Below are positions 6,814-13,756 of a stretch of 17,566 nt of DNA, one piece after another. The stretch is from Deltaproteobacteria bacterium. Lineage in GTDB: Bacteria > Myxococcota > B64-G9. The stretch spans positions 1 through 17,566 of the forward strand of contig QMME01000040.1 of assembly GCA_003647095.1 (NCBI GenBank). The letters run 5' to 3'. How positions within the stretch are numbered: the stretch's first letter is position 1; every line of letters starts with the position of its first letter. The translations under genes were made by a program, and so were the position numbers. The notes beneath the pieces were generated by a model. It did not search any database, was not told the origin of the DNA, and saw nothing but the letters and a program-made list of their open reading frames with translations.

Positions 6814-9012
6814 CTACTTGCTGTGCATCACCCATACCGGGTCTTTCTCCAGCGACGCCTGTTGCTGCTGGCTCAGGCGCTGCTGGTAGGCCCGGGCCGG
6901 GCCATCGTCGGGGAAAACCTCGAGCACGGCGGCAAAGGCCTCCCGGGCGGCATCGTGCCGTCCCTCGCCGTACAATCGCAGTGCCCGGGCAAACATTTCC
7001 AGTCGCTGCCGGTCCGACTCCAGCAGGCCGTCCGCTGGACCCAGCAGCTCGTAGATGGTCACCGGCCGCTGCTTGCCCTTGACGCGGATATCGGCCAGTT
7101 CGCGCACCACGAAATCGTCCCCCAGTCGTCGGCGGGTCTCCGGGCCGATGATGACCAGGGTTCCAAAGACGCGGTTGAGGCCCTCCAGGCGCGCAGCCAG
7201 GTTGACGGCATCGCCCAGGGCGGTGTAGTTGCCGCGGGTGCGCGAGCCGACGTTGCCCACCACCATGCGGCCGGTGTTGACACCCACCCGACAGCTCAAG
7301 CGGGGCAGTCCGCGTGCCGCCAGCTCGTCGTTCAGCCGGCGCAAGCGACCCAGTCCTTCCAGGGTCGCCTGGCAGGCGGCCCGGGCATGCCGTTCGAGCT
7401 GCAGCGGCGCCCCGAACACGACCATGATGGCATCGCCGATGTACTTGTCGAGAAACCCGCCATGCTGCAGAAAGACCTCGGTCATGGAGCCCAGGTAGAG
7501 ATTGAGCAGCTCCACCAGGCGTTCCGGCTCCAGTTGCTCCGACAGGGAGGTGAAACCCACCAGGTCGGCGAAGAGGACGGTGCAGGTGCGGGCCTCGCCG
7601 CCCAGTTCCAGGGCATCCTGCTCCGACAGCAGGCGCCTGACCACGGCAGGATCGAGGTAGAACTGAAACAGGCTGCGTACGCGCCGCCGGGCCCGGCGTT
7701 CACGCTGCGCCGAGGCCGTTACCAGGGCCACCAGCGACAACAGCAGGACACTCCAGCCGGCCACCGGATCCAGCAACCAGCCGGCGGCAACCGCTCCCAG
7801 GCTGGCCGCCGTCCAGCCCAGCAGCAGCACCAGCACCGCCAGGCTGAACCACCACAGGTTGTGCAACAACCTCCCCAGCACGGCCACCACCAGGCCCAGC
7901 AACACCACCAGTAACATTACCAGGGGACGGCCGACCCGGTTCAGGAAGCCCGAACGCAACAGGTTGTCCAGCACCGCTGCCTGCACGTAGACACCGGGCG
8001 TGTTGCCGCCTTTCGAAAGCGGCGTGGTGGTGCGATCGTAGCCGGCGGCGGCGGTAACTCCCACCAGCACCCAGCGATCGCGGAAGATGTCGGCGGACAG
8101 CACCGGGAGGATGCCCTGTTGCTGCTGCAGGGCCGAGATGAGCACGTTGGCCGCCGGTATGGTGGTGAACTCGCGGCCAATGCGGCTGAAGGCAATCCAG
8201 GCACTGCCGTCGGCCTCCATTCCCAGGTCGCGACCCTGGCCGCGCAGGCTGCCACCGCGTTGGTCGATGGTGATTTGGCCGGTCAGGGTGGCCGCCTGCA
8301 GGGCCAGGGAGGCCAGCAGGTATTCGCTGCCGCCGCCAGGTCGAGTCGACGTCGCCGGCATGGCGGGAGCGCCGGCCAGCAGCAGGACCTTCCTGATTAC
8401 GCCGTCGCGGTCCGGGCGCGCATTGGCGAACCCGAAGCGGGCGCCGCTGTCCAACAGCGGCTCGACCAGGGGATCGGCCCGGGCGAATCGCCGCAAGCGG
8501 GGCCAGGGCCGGGCCGCCAGGGCAGCCCGGGCCAGCAGCTTCCCCGAAAGCGGCGAGGGGGGAGTGGAATCGGCCGGCCGCAGCTTGTAGGCGAACACGG
8601 CCGGGCCGCATTGCCCGGCGGCCCGGGCCAACTGCTCGTCCTGGTGGCGGGGATCCAGTTCATCGGAGCCCGGACTGGGCCCCTCGAAGAACAGGTCGAA
8701 CAGCACCGCCCGGGCCCCGGCCCGGTGCAGGTAACACAACATCAGGGCGAACAGTTGCCGGGGCCAGGGATAGCGGTGCCCGAGCAGCTGTTGCACCTTC
8801 TCCAGGCTGGCCTGATCGATGGCCACCACCACGATATCTCCAGGCGGGCTGGTACCCGGGGCCAGCAGTCGTTGCCAGCCATCGAGGACCATTCTCTCGG
8901 CCGGCTCGATGGCACCGGCCAGCACCAGCAGTGCCACCAGCGCTCCCCCGGCCGTGCCCAGGGCCAAGCCAGCCCAGCGTCTGCGCCATCTGCCTGCCCG
9001 CGATTCGGCCAC
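6814..9012 (-). CDS. Membrane adenylate cyclase with CHASE2 sensor domain
   Basis: This protein converts ATP to cAMP at the inner membrane in response to an unknown signal. An N-terminal membrane segment (about residues 13-37) is followed by a long extracytoplasmic CHASE2 domain ('DIVVVAIDQASLEKV', 'RAVLFDLFFEGPS'), then about three membrane helices (about 350-440) and a class III nucleotidyl cyclase domain. In the latter, the metal-binding aspartates are D483 (FADLVGFT) and D527 (YIGDAIMVVFG). K523 and D601 (ALGDAVNLAAR) are the adenine-selecting pair, and N604/R608 are the transition-state residues. The set is complete, so an active adenylate cyclase is expected. A tail with a TPR-like helical stretch ends the protein. 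The start is uncertain: GTG at 9012 has AAGGA 11 nt upstream, whereas TTG at 9054 (746 aa) has no visible ribosome-binding site. The gene is divergent from the GAF/HD-GYP operon. Confidence 0.9.
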   Translation of the reverse strand: MAESRAGRWRRRWAGLALGTAGGALVALLVLAGAIEPAERMVLDGWQRLLAPGTSPPGDIVVVAIDQASLEKVQQLLGHRYPWPRQLFALMLCYLHRAGARAVLFDLFFEGPSPGSDELDPRHQDEQLARAAGQCGPAVFAYKLRPADSTPPSPLSGKLLARAALAARPWPRLRRFARADPLVEPLLDSGARFGFANARPDRDGVIRKVLLLAGAPAMPATSTRPGGGSEYLLASLALQAATLTGQITIDQRGGSLRGQGRDLGMEADGSAWIAFSRIGREFTTIPAANVLISALQQQQGILPVLSADIFRDRWVLVGVTAAAGYDRTTTPLSKGGNTPGVYVQAAVLDNLLRSGFLNRVGRPLVMLLVVLLGLVVAVLGRLLHNLWWFSLAVLVLLLGWTAASLGAVAAGWLLDPVAGWSVLLLSLVALVTASAQRERRARRRVRSLFQFYLDPAVVRRLLSEQDALELGGEARTCTVLFADLVGFTSLSEQLEPERLVELLNLYLGSMTEVFLQHGGFLDKYIGDAIMVVFGAPLQLERHARAACQATLEGLGRLRRLNDELAARGLPRLSCRVGVNTGRMVVGNVGSRTRGNYTALGDAVNLAARLEGLNRVFGTLVIIGPETRRRLGDDFVVRELADIRVKGKQRPVTIYELLGPADGLLESDRQRLEMFARALRLYGEGRHDAAREAFAAVLEVFPDDGPARAYQQRLSQQQQASLEKDPVWVMHSK

Positions 9013-9111
9013 CTGTCTGCCGTTCCTTTCCGGTCCCGCGGAACCGAGAACCAAGGTACCACGGATCGGCGGCCGCGAGAAATCCGTGTTCCTGGAACGA
9101 CGTCAGCTCCT

Positions 9112-9128
9112 GTGCTAGGCTGGCACCG
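9112..9128 (+). promoter_or_regulatory. Candidate extended -10 element for the HD-GYP/lipid-kinase operon
   Basis: GTGCTAGGCTGGCACCG here matches GTGCTAGAATGGTACCG at 3282-3298 in 14 of 17 positions. Both lie 20-45 nt before a start codon. The hexamer would be TAGGCT (9116-9121). No convincing -35 is seen at normal spacing. Confidence 0.35.
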
Positions 9129-9146
9129 GAAAGGAAGGTCCCGGCC

Positions 9147-10343
9147 ATGGACGGCGGCGAGCGGCTGGCGCAACAGTTGAGACAGGACCTGCTGGGGTTG
9201 ACCCGCATCGGCATCGCCCTGAGCAGCACCCACGATCTGGACGAGCTGCTGCAGATGATCGTCAAGGAAGCGCGGGCCTTCACCGGGGCCGACGCCGGTT
9301 CGTTGTACCTGCTCGACGACGGCCACCTGGTGTTCAGCGTGGCCCAGAACGACACCCTGGCTCGGCGGCTGGGCCCGGAGGAAGAGCGCCGGCTGTTTTC
9401 CTCGCATACCCTGCCGCTGGACACTTCCAGCATCGCCGGTTACGTGGCCACCACCCGTCGCAACGCCAACATCGAGGACGTCTACCACCTGCCCGCCGGG
9501 CTGCCTTTCTCCTTCAACTCCGATTTCGACCGCCGCAACGATTACCACACCCGCTCGGTGCTGGCGGTACCCATGCTCGACCGCAACGACGAGGTCCAGG
9601 GAGTGTTGCAACTTATAAATGCCCGCGGTCCCGGCGGCATCGTTCCCTTCGCGCCCGAGCGCGAGGACCTGGTGCGCGCGCTGGCTTCCCAGGCGGCGGT
9701 GGCGGTCAACAACGCCCGGCTGACGGCCGAACTGAAAAAGGTGCACCTGGACACCATCCTGCGCCTGGCGCAGGCGGCCGAGTACAAGGACAAGGACACC
9801 GCCGCCCACATCCGCCGCATGAGCCACTACTCGGCGCTGCTGGCCCGGCAGCTGGGCTGGCCGGCCGACGAGGTGGAGCTGCTGCTGTATGCCTCACCCA
9901 TGCACGACGTGGGCAAGATCGGCATACCCGACGCCATCCTGCTCAAGCCCGGTCGGCTCACCGCCGAGGAGTTCAAGGTCATCCAGGGACATACCGAGAT
10001 CGGTGCCCGCATCCTGGCCGGTTCGGATTCCCGCCTGCTGCAACTGAGCGAAACCGTGGCCCTTACCCACCACGAGAAGTGGGACGGTTCCGGTTACCCG
10101 CGTGGCCTGCGCGGGCGCGACATTCCCCAGGCCGGCCGCATCGTGGCCGTGGCCGACGTCTTCGACGCGCTCAGCTCCCGCCGCGTGTACAAGGGGGCCC
10201 TGGGACTGGAGGAGGCCTATGACATCATCCGCCAGGACGCCGGCAGCCACTTCGACCCGGAGTGCGCCGAGGCCTTCGGCCAGGTACTGGAGGAGGCCGC
10301 CGTCATTCACCAACGTTACCAGGACAACCAGGAGGCGGGCTGA
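9147..10343 (+). CDS. GAF domain / HD-GYP phosphodiesterase (probable c-di-GMP hydrolase)
   Basis: The frame is open further upstream, but the ATG at 9147 with AAGGAAGG 8 nt before it is the likely start, giving 398 residues. Residues about 20-185 form a GAF sensor domain ('DLDELLQMIVKEARAFTGADAGSLYLLD'-type opening, 'VLAVPMLDRNDEVQGVLQLIN'). Residues about 195-380 form an HD-GYP domain with H220 (HIRRMSHYS), the metal-binding HD pair H253/D254 (MHDVGKIGIPD), HTEIGARIL, HHEKW and the GYP triplet at 316-318. These are the signature residues of c-di-GMP phosphodiesterases of the HD-GYP class, so hydrolysis of c-di-GMP to pGpG or GMP in the cytosol is expected. There is no receiver domain, so the GAF domain is the probable input. 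It is followed after 6 nt by the lipid kinase gene. Confidence 0.92.
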   Translation: MDGGERLAQQLRQDLLGLTRIGIALSSTHDLDELLQMIVKEARAFTGADAGSLYLLDDGHLVFSVAQNDTLARRLGPEEERRLFSSHTLPLDTSSIAGYVATTRRNANIEDVYHLPAGLPFSFNSDFDRRNDYHTRSVLAVPMLDRNDEVQGVLQLINARGPGGIVPFAPEREDLVRALASQAAVAVNNARLTAELKKVHLDTILRLAQAAEYKDKDTAAHIRRMSHYSALLARQLGWPADEVELLLYASPMHDVGKIGIPDAILLKPGRLTAEEFKVIQGHTEIGARILAGSDSRLLQLSETVALTHHEKWDGSGYPRGLRGRDIPQAGRIVAVADVFDALSSRRVYKGALGLEEAYDIIRQDAGSHFDPECAEAFGQVLEEAAVIHQRYQDNQEAG

Positions 10344-10349
10344 GGGACC

Positions 10350-11294
10350 ATGGGCGGGGTCGGGGTAATCGTAAACCGGCGGGCCGGGAAAAAGACCCTG
10401 CTGGGAGGCACCACGGCGCAGCGGCTCGGGGCCCTGCTGGGCCCGGCCGACAGGCTGTGGCAAACCGACGACCCCGAGCAACTGCCGGGGGTCATGGAGC
10501 AGTTCCTGCAGCAAGGGCTCGGCGTGCTGGCCATCGGCGGCGGCGACGGCTCCAACCACCTGGTACTGAGCGCCCTGCTGGCTGCCTGCCCGCCCGAGCG
10601 ACTGCCCCGGGTGGCCTTCCTCTGCGGCGGTACCCACAACGCCCACGCCGCCTCGCTGGGAATACGCGGCCGGCCGGTCGGCCTGCTGCGGCGCCTGTTG
10701 CAGCGGCTCGACAGCGGCCGCTACCTGCCGGTGTTGCGCCGTATCATCCTGCGGGTGGAAGACGGCCGGCGGGTTCACCACGGCTTCAGCATGGCCACCG
10801 GCTTCATGTACCGCTTCTACCGCGAGCTGCTCGACCACGGCGGCGATTCGCCGCTGCGGGTGCTGGGGCGGCTGCTGGGCTGGAGCGGCGATCTGCTGTT
10901 CGGCGGCGGGCAGGTGGAACAACTGTTCGCCGGCGAGCCGCTGCACCTGAGCATCTCCGGCCGGGCGCTGAGGTGGCCGGAAGCAAACGGCCTGGCCTGT
11001 TCGTCCATGGAGGCGCTGGGAATGGGCTTTCGGCCCTTCCCCCTGGCCGGCCGCTACCAGGATCGCTTCCAGGTGGCCGCCTCCCGCGTGCGCGCCCGCG
11101 AGCTGCTACGCATTATCGGTGCCTTCTGGAAGGGGCGCGAGGTGCACCACCCGGACATCGTCGTCACCACCGCAGACGACGTCCTGCTGCAGGCCGAGCA
11201 GCCGCAGGGTTACGTGCTGGACGGCGAGCTGTACCAGGGCGGCAGACGCCTGCATGTCTCGGCCGGGCCGCGACTGGCGCTGGTGAGGTTGTAG
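10350..11294 (+). CDS. Diacylglycerol kinase family lipid kinase (DAGK catalytic domain)
   Basis: This 314-residue cytosolic or membrane-associated protein resembles the YegS/DgkB/sphingosine-kinase superfamily. Residues 1-12 carry the opening VIVNRRAGK. GGGDGS at 63-68 is the nucleotide-binding GGDGT motif with Ser replacing Thr, and GGTHN at 93-97 corresponds to the GTxN motif. The C-terminal domain shows the family pattern 'GYVLDGELY.GG..L.V..GP'. The substrate cannot be told from sequence; diacylglycerol or another membrane lipid is likely. The ATG starts 6 nt after the HD-GYP stop, with GAGGG directly upstream, so the two genes are probably translationally coupled. It is convergent with speE, with a 22-bp gap containing an imperfect hairpin but no U-tract. 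Confidence 0.85.
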   Translation: MGGVGVIVNRRAGKKTLLGGTTAQRLGALLGPADRLWQTDDPEQLPGVMEQFLQQGLGVLAIGGGDGSNHLVLSALLAACPPERLPRVAFLCGGTHNAHAASLGIRGRPVGLLRRLLQRLDSGRYLPVLRRIILRVEDGRRVHHGFSMATGFMYRFYRELLDHGGDSPLRVLGRLLGWSGDLLFGGGQVEQLFAGEPLHLSISGRALRWPEANGLACSSMEALGMGFRPFPLAGRYQDRFQVAASRVRARELLRIIGAFWKGREVHHPDIVVTTADDVLLQAEQPQGYVLDGELYQGGRRLHVSAGPRLALVRL

Positions 11295-11316
11295 TCGTCG
11301 AGCCGGGGAGCCCGGG

Positions 11317-12249
11317 CTACAGGTCACTGCCGGTGCGCAGCCGGGGGGGGCTGGCGTCGGTGAAGGGCTGCGGTGCACCCTGCAGTGTGCGCCGCAGGTA
11401 GAGCGGCAGGCTGGTACAGTGCCGGTGGCACTCGCCGTCGTAGTGAAACATCTCGCCGGCCACGCGCTCGGCCAGCAGCTCGTCCACCGCTTCCGGCTCG
11501 ACCAGCCCGGCACCCTCGTCAAAGCCCAGCACGTAGCTCCACTGGTCGGCGAAGCTGGGCACGAAGCTCAGCATGGCCCGGCAGCCGTCGAACTCGGCGG
11601 CCACGGTGGCCTGGATGCGGGAGAAGAGCTCGTGGTCGGTGGGATTGGCCGCCCCGGCCTGCACCACCAGTCCGCCGCCGGGCGCAAGCGCCCGCCGCAC
11701 CAGGCGGTAGAACTCGCGGGTGAACAGCATGGCCGAGGGACCGCCGTCGAGCGGCTCGGTGAGATCGCTAATCACCGCGTCCCAGCTTCCCTCCCGCTGC
11801 CGCTCGATCCAGCCGCGGGCGTCTGCGAAGACCAGCTCCACCCGCGCATCGTCGAAGGCACCCTGGCTGAACCGGGGCAGGTACTCCCGGCAGAACTCCA
11901 CCACCTGCTCGTCGATGTCCACCATGGCCACCCGCTCCACCCGGTGGTGGCGCAGCACCTCGCGCAGGGCCGCCCCGTCGCCGCCGCCCAGTATGGCCAC
12001 CCGGGCTGGCCGCTCGAGCGAAAGCAGCAGGGGATGTACCAGCACCTCGTGGTAGACGCGCTCGTCGCTCTCCGCCAGCTGGATGTTGCCGTCGAGCACC
12101 AGGGCGTCGCCGTAGGCCTCGGTACGCACCAGTTCCGCCTGCTGGAATCGAGTGCGCGCACCGTGCAGCCTCTCCACCACCCGTTGCAGGGTGATCTCGC
12201 CGCGCCGGTAGTTGTCCACCAGCCAGTCGCCGTCGAAGCTCGGGCTCAT
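11317..12249 (-). CDS. speE: Spermidine synthase (polyamine aminopropyltransferase)
   Basis: This enzyme transfers the aminopropyl group of decarboxylated S-adenosylmethionine to putrescine, forming spermidine, in the cytosol. It is 310 residues long. The signatures are DERVYHEVLVH (62-72), the cofactor loop ILGGGDG (86-92), DIDE (111-114) and SDLTEPLDGGPS (161-172), whose D162 corresponds to the catalytic Asp of the DSTDP motif of SpeE. The frame could start at a GTG at 12279, but the ATG at 12249 overlaps the speD stop as ATGA, and the family-like sequence begins there, so it is preferred. Translation is thus coupled to speD, which makes the cofactor it uses. The DLTEP variant is seen in aminopropyltransferases of several non-proteobacterial groups, so a relaxed or different amine substrate (for example agmatine or spermidine) cannot be excluded. 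Confidence 0.9.
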   Translation of the reverse strand: MSPSFDGDWLVDNYRRGEITLQRVVERLHGARTRFQQAELVRTEAYGDALVLDGNIQLAESDERVYHEVLVHPLLLSLERPARVAILGGGDGAALREVLRHHRVERVAMVDIDEQVVEFCREYLPRFSQGAFDDARVELVFADARGWIERQREGSWDAVISDLTEPLDGGPSAMLFTREFYRLVRRALAPGGGLVVQAGAANPTDHELFSRIQATVAAEFDGCRAMLSFVPSFADQWSYVLGFDEGAGLVEPEAVDELLAERVAGEMFHYDGECHRHCTSLPLYLRRTLQGAPQPFTDASPPRLRTGSDL

Positions 12250-12668
12250 GCCCAGCCCTGCCTGCCCGGTGAATGCCACGAGACGGGCTTTCCCTCCGCC
12301 AGCCTGGCGGCCTGTGCCTGCCGGGGCAAGCCCCGGGCCAGCTCTTGCAGTTCGTGATACTCGGGGGCGAACGCCTTCAGCAGGTGGGCGCAGGCCCGCT
12401 GCGGCATGGCCCGGTCACCGCAGGTGAAGACGTCCACGGCGGCGTAGCCCAGCTCGGGCCAGGTATGGATGGACAGGTGGCTTTCGGCGATGACGATCAC
12501 GCCGCTGACCCCCTGCGGGGAGAACTTGTGGAAGGAACTTCCCAGGATGGTGGTGTTGGCCGCCCGGGCCGCCTGCAACATGGTGGCCGAGATCCACTCG
12601 GCATCGTCGAGCAGCTGGCTGTCGCAGCCGGCCATTTCCAGGAGAAAATGAGTACCCAACCTCTGCAA
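12246..12668 (-). CDS. speD: S-adenosylmethionine decarboxylase, short prokaryotic (SpeH-type) pyruvoyl enzyme
   Basis: The 140-residue proenzyme cleaves itself to form a pyruvoyl group and then decarboxylates S-adenosylmethionine for spermidine synthesis. The self-cleavage site is in ESHLSIHTWPE, with the pyruvoyl Ser63. His68 and Cys83 (FTCGD) complete the set, matching the numbering I recall for the Thermotoga maritima enzyme. SSFHKFSPQGVSG at 44-56 is also typical. The start codon is TTG at 12668, supported by AAGGAGG 8 nt upstream and by the conserved N-terminal pattern 'xLGxHxxxE'. The gene overlaps speE by 4 nt (ATGA). It is slightly longer than the usual 120-130 residues because of its C-terminal tail. 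A 240-nt leader with unusual structure precedes it. Confidence 0.93.
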   Translation of the reverse strand: MQRLGTHFLLEMAGCDSQLLDDAEWISATMLQAARAANTTILGSSFHKFSPQGVSGVIVIAESHLSIHTWPELGYAAVDVFTCGDRAMPQRACAHLLKAFAPEYHELQELARGLPRQAQAARLAEGKPVSWHSPGRQGWA

Positions 12669-12676
12669 TGCTTCAC

Positions 12677-12683
12677 CCTCCTT
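12677..12683 (-). promoter_or_regulatory. Ribosome-binding site deciding the TTG start of speD
   Basis: AAGGAGG on the minus strand, 8 nt before TTG 12668. No ATG or GTG in the speD frame lies at a suitable distance. Confidence 0.75.
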
Positions 12684-12700
12684 CCATCACCGTCTCGCCG

Positions 12701-12717
12701 GCCGGGCCGCCGGGCCC
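12701..12717. repeat. GC hairpin repeat copy 1 in the speD leader
   Basis: GCCGGGCCGCCGGGCCC differs at one position from 12831-12847. It can fold into a 5-bp GC stem with a 4-nt loop, 33 nt upstream of speD. No U-tract follows. Confidence 0.55.
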
Positions 12718-12803
12718 GGTCACCAGGGCGGGACGAAAGTGGCCGCGTGCGCTGGAGGTCGGGGAGCTGAGAGGGGCGGGAGGGGGGAGGGCTAACCGCT
12801 GGA

Positions 12804-12878
12804 CTATCTGACATCCGCCTCCTGCTGCCCGCCGGGCCCCCGGGCCCAGACACGCGGGCTATCTTGGTCACTGTCCAT
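12804..12878 (-). CDS. Possible leader peptide upstream of speD (24 aa)
   Basis: An ATG at 12878 with GGAGG about 11 nt upstream opens a 24-codon frame (MDSDQDSPRVWARGPGG..., ending in DVR, TAG stop). An in-frame ATG six codons earlier (12896) gives 30 codons. It lies about 34 nt after the predicted transcription start and ends 135 nt before speD. The first GC hairpin repeat (12831-12847) is inside this frame, so its translation would keep that hairpin open. No similarity is recognised. It may be chance, and confidence is low. Confidence 0.3.
   Translation of the reverse strand: MDSDQDSPRVWARGPGGQQEADVR
12831..12847. repeat. GC hairpin repeat copy 2 in the speD leader
   Basis: GCCGGGCCCCCGGGCCC, a 17-mer with one mismatch to 12701-12717 and 130 bp away, also self-complementary. 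Because both copies are near-palindromic, each can fold alone or pair with the other. Confidence 0.55.
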
Positions 12879-12918
12879 GGAGCGGTTGGCCTCCATAGTA
12901 GTTAACAATGCGCGGCGG

Positions 12919-12946
12919 ATGATACACACCGGCGTTGTAATTGCAA
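12919..12946 (-). promoter_or_regulatory. Candidate promoter of speDE
   Basis: On the minus strand TTGCAA (12941-12946) and TATCAT (12919-12924) are separated by 16 bp. The -35 directly adjoins the terminator of the upstream operon, so speDE would be transcribed independently, with a leader of about 240 nt. Confidence 0.45.
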
Positions 12947-12947
12947 G

Positions 12948-12985
12948 AAAAATCGGGCCGGCGGGGCGGGAGCGCGCGGCCGGCC
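12948..12985 (-). terminator. Intrinsic terminator of the barrel operon
   Basis: On the minus strand GGCCGGC (12985-12979) pairs with GCCGGCC (12962-12956) around a 16-nt loop, followed by CGATTTTTC. It lies 33 nt after the stop of the last gene of the operon. Confidence 0.7.
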
Positions 12986-13017
12986 AGATCCACCTGGCAG
13001 CAGTTATTTTATTGTAT

Positions 13018-13746
13018 TCAAGGGCTTGCCGCTGCCGGGGTCCACCAGGTGTCGAGCTCGCAGTCACCGTCGCTGTCGTACATGCGCTCCTGCGCGTCGG
13101 GGACGCCGTCGGCGTTGGCGTCCGTCTCCCAGTCGACGGTGCCATGGCCGCCGTTGGCAGGCAGCAGCCGGTTCATGACGTCCTTGTTGCTGGTCTCGTC
13201 TCCAAAGTTGTCGTAGCGGGCCACCACCCCGTCGCCGTTGACGTCCACTATCTCCAGCAGCCTGCGGTTGCCGGGCCACTCCTCGGTGCCGCCCCAGTTC
13301 TCTCCCTGGCGTCCCCAGGTGTACTTGTAGCCGATGCGCAGCCCCTCGGGCAGGGAGAAGGTGGTGGTCCAGACACCGTCTCCGGCCTTCTCGTCGCCGT
13401 GGGTGCCGTCGTCGTACATGGGAATCTTGTTGGGTATCCAGGCGCCCAGTTGCTGCTCGATGTCGTTGTCCTGGATGGGGCTGTCCGGGTGGATACCGGC
13501 GGCGATGAACATCGAAGCCCCGGGCTTGTCCTCGGCCCAGAGGAAGCGGTCGATGGGGTCGCAATTGCCGTCCTTGGTGTCGGGGTTCATGTCGGCGGCG
13601 AAGAAGACGTTGCCGATCTCGGCCACGCCGCCGTCGTTGAGGGGGTGATCCTCGCCCAGGGCGCGGCCGAACAACGGCTCGAAGCCGCAGCCGAACAGCA
13701 GCATGGTCAGCGCCAGGCCGAGTGCCAGTCTCTTTTTACGCCACAT
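13018..13746 (-). CDS. Lipoprotein with starch-binding-like fold and Asp-rich calcium-type motifs
   Basis: This 242-residue protein has a lipoprotein signal (MWRKKR, then LLFGC, acylated Cys20). The middle, about residues 75-170, has 'PMYDDGTHGDEKAGDGVW', 'LRIGYKYTWG' and 'WGGTEEWPGNRRLLEI', resembling CBM20/starch-binding-fold domains. The DDGthGD..AGDG motif also occurs in bacterial surface-anchored beta-domains. It is followed by DVNGDGVV and DANADGVPDAQE...DSDGDCELD, like EF-hand/thrombospondin-type-3 calcium loops. No catalytic motif is visible. The ATG lies 10 nt after the barrel gene's stop, with GAGGACGAG upstream, and the gene is last in the operon before a terminator. A surface lipoprotein that binds a glycan next to the barrel is the inferred role. 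The exact domain family should be treated as tentative. Confidence 0.8.
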   Translation of the reverse strand: MWRKKRLALGLALTMLLFGCGFEPLFGRALGEDHPLNDGGVAEIGNVFFAADMNPDTKDGNCDPIDRFLWAEDKPGASMFIAAGIHPDSPIQDNDIEQQLGAWIPNKIPMYDDGTHGDEKAGDGVWTTTFSLPEGLRIGYKYTWGRQGENWGGTEEWPGNRRLLEIVDVNGDGVVARYDNFGDETSNKDVMNRLLPANGGHGTVDWETDANADGVPDAQERMYDSDGDCELDTWWTPAAASP

Positions 13747-13756
13747 GATCTCGTCC

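Noticed and set aside
11291..11320. Hairpin between the convergent lipid kinase and speE stop codons as a bidirectional terminator
   Set aside because: AGCCGGG/CCCGGGCT can pair with one bulge, but no T-tract follows on either strand, so I do not call a terminator.
11419..12357. 312-codon plus-strand frame across speE and speD
   Set aside because: Shadow of conserved enzymes with full catalytic motifs on the minus strand.
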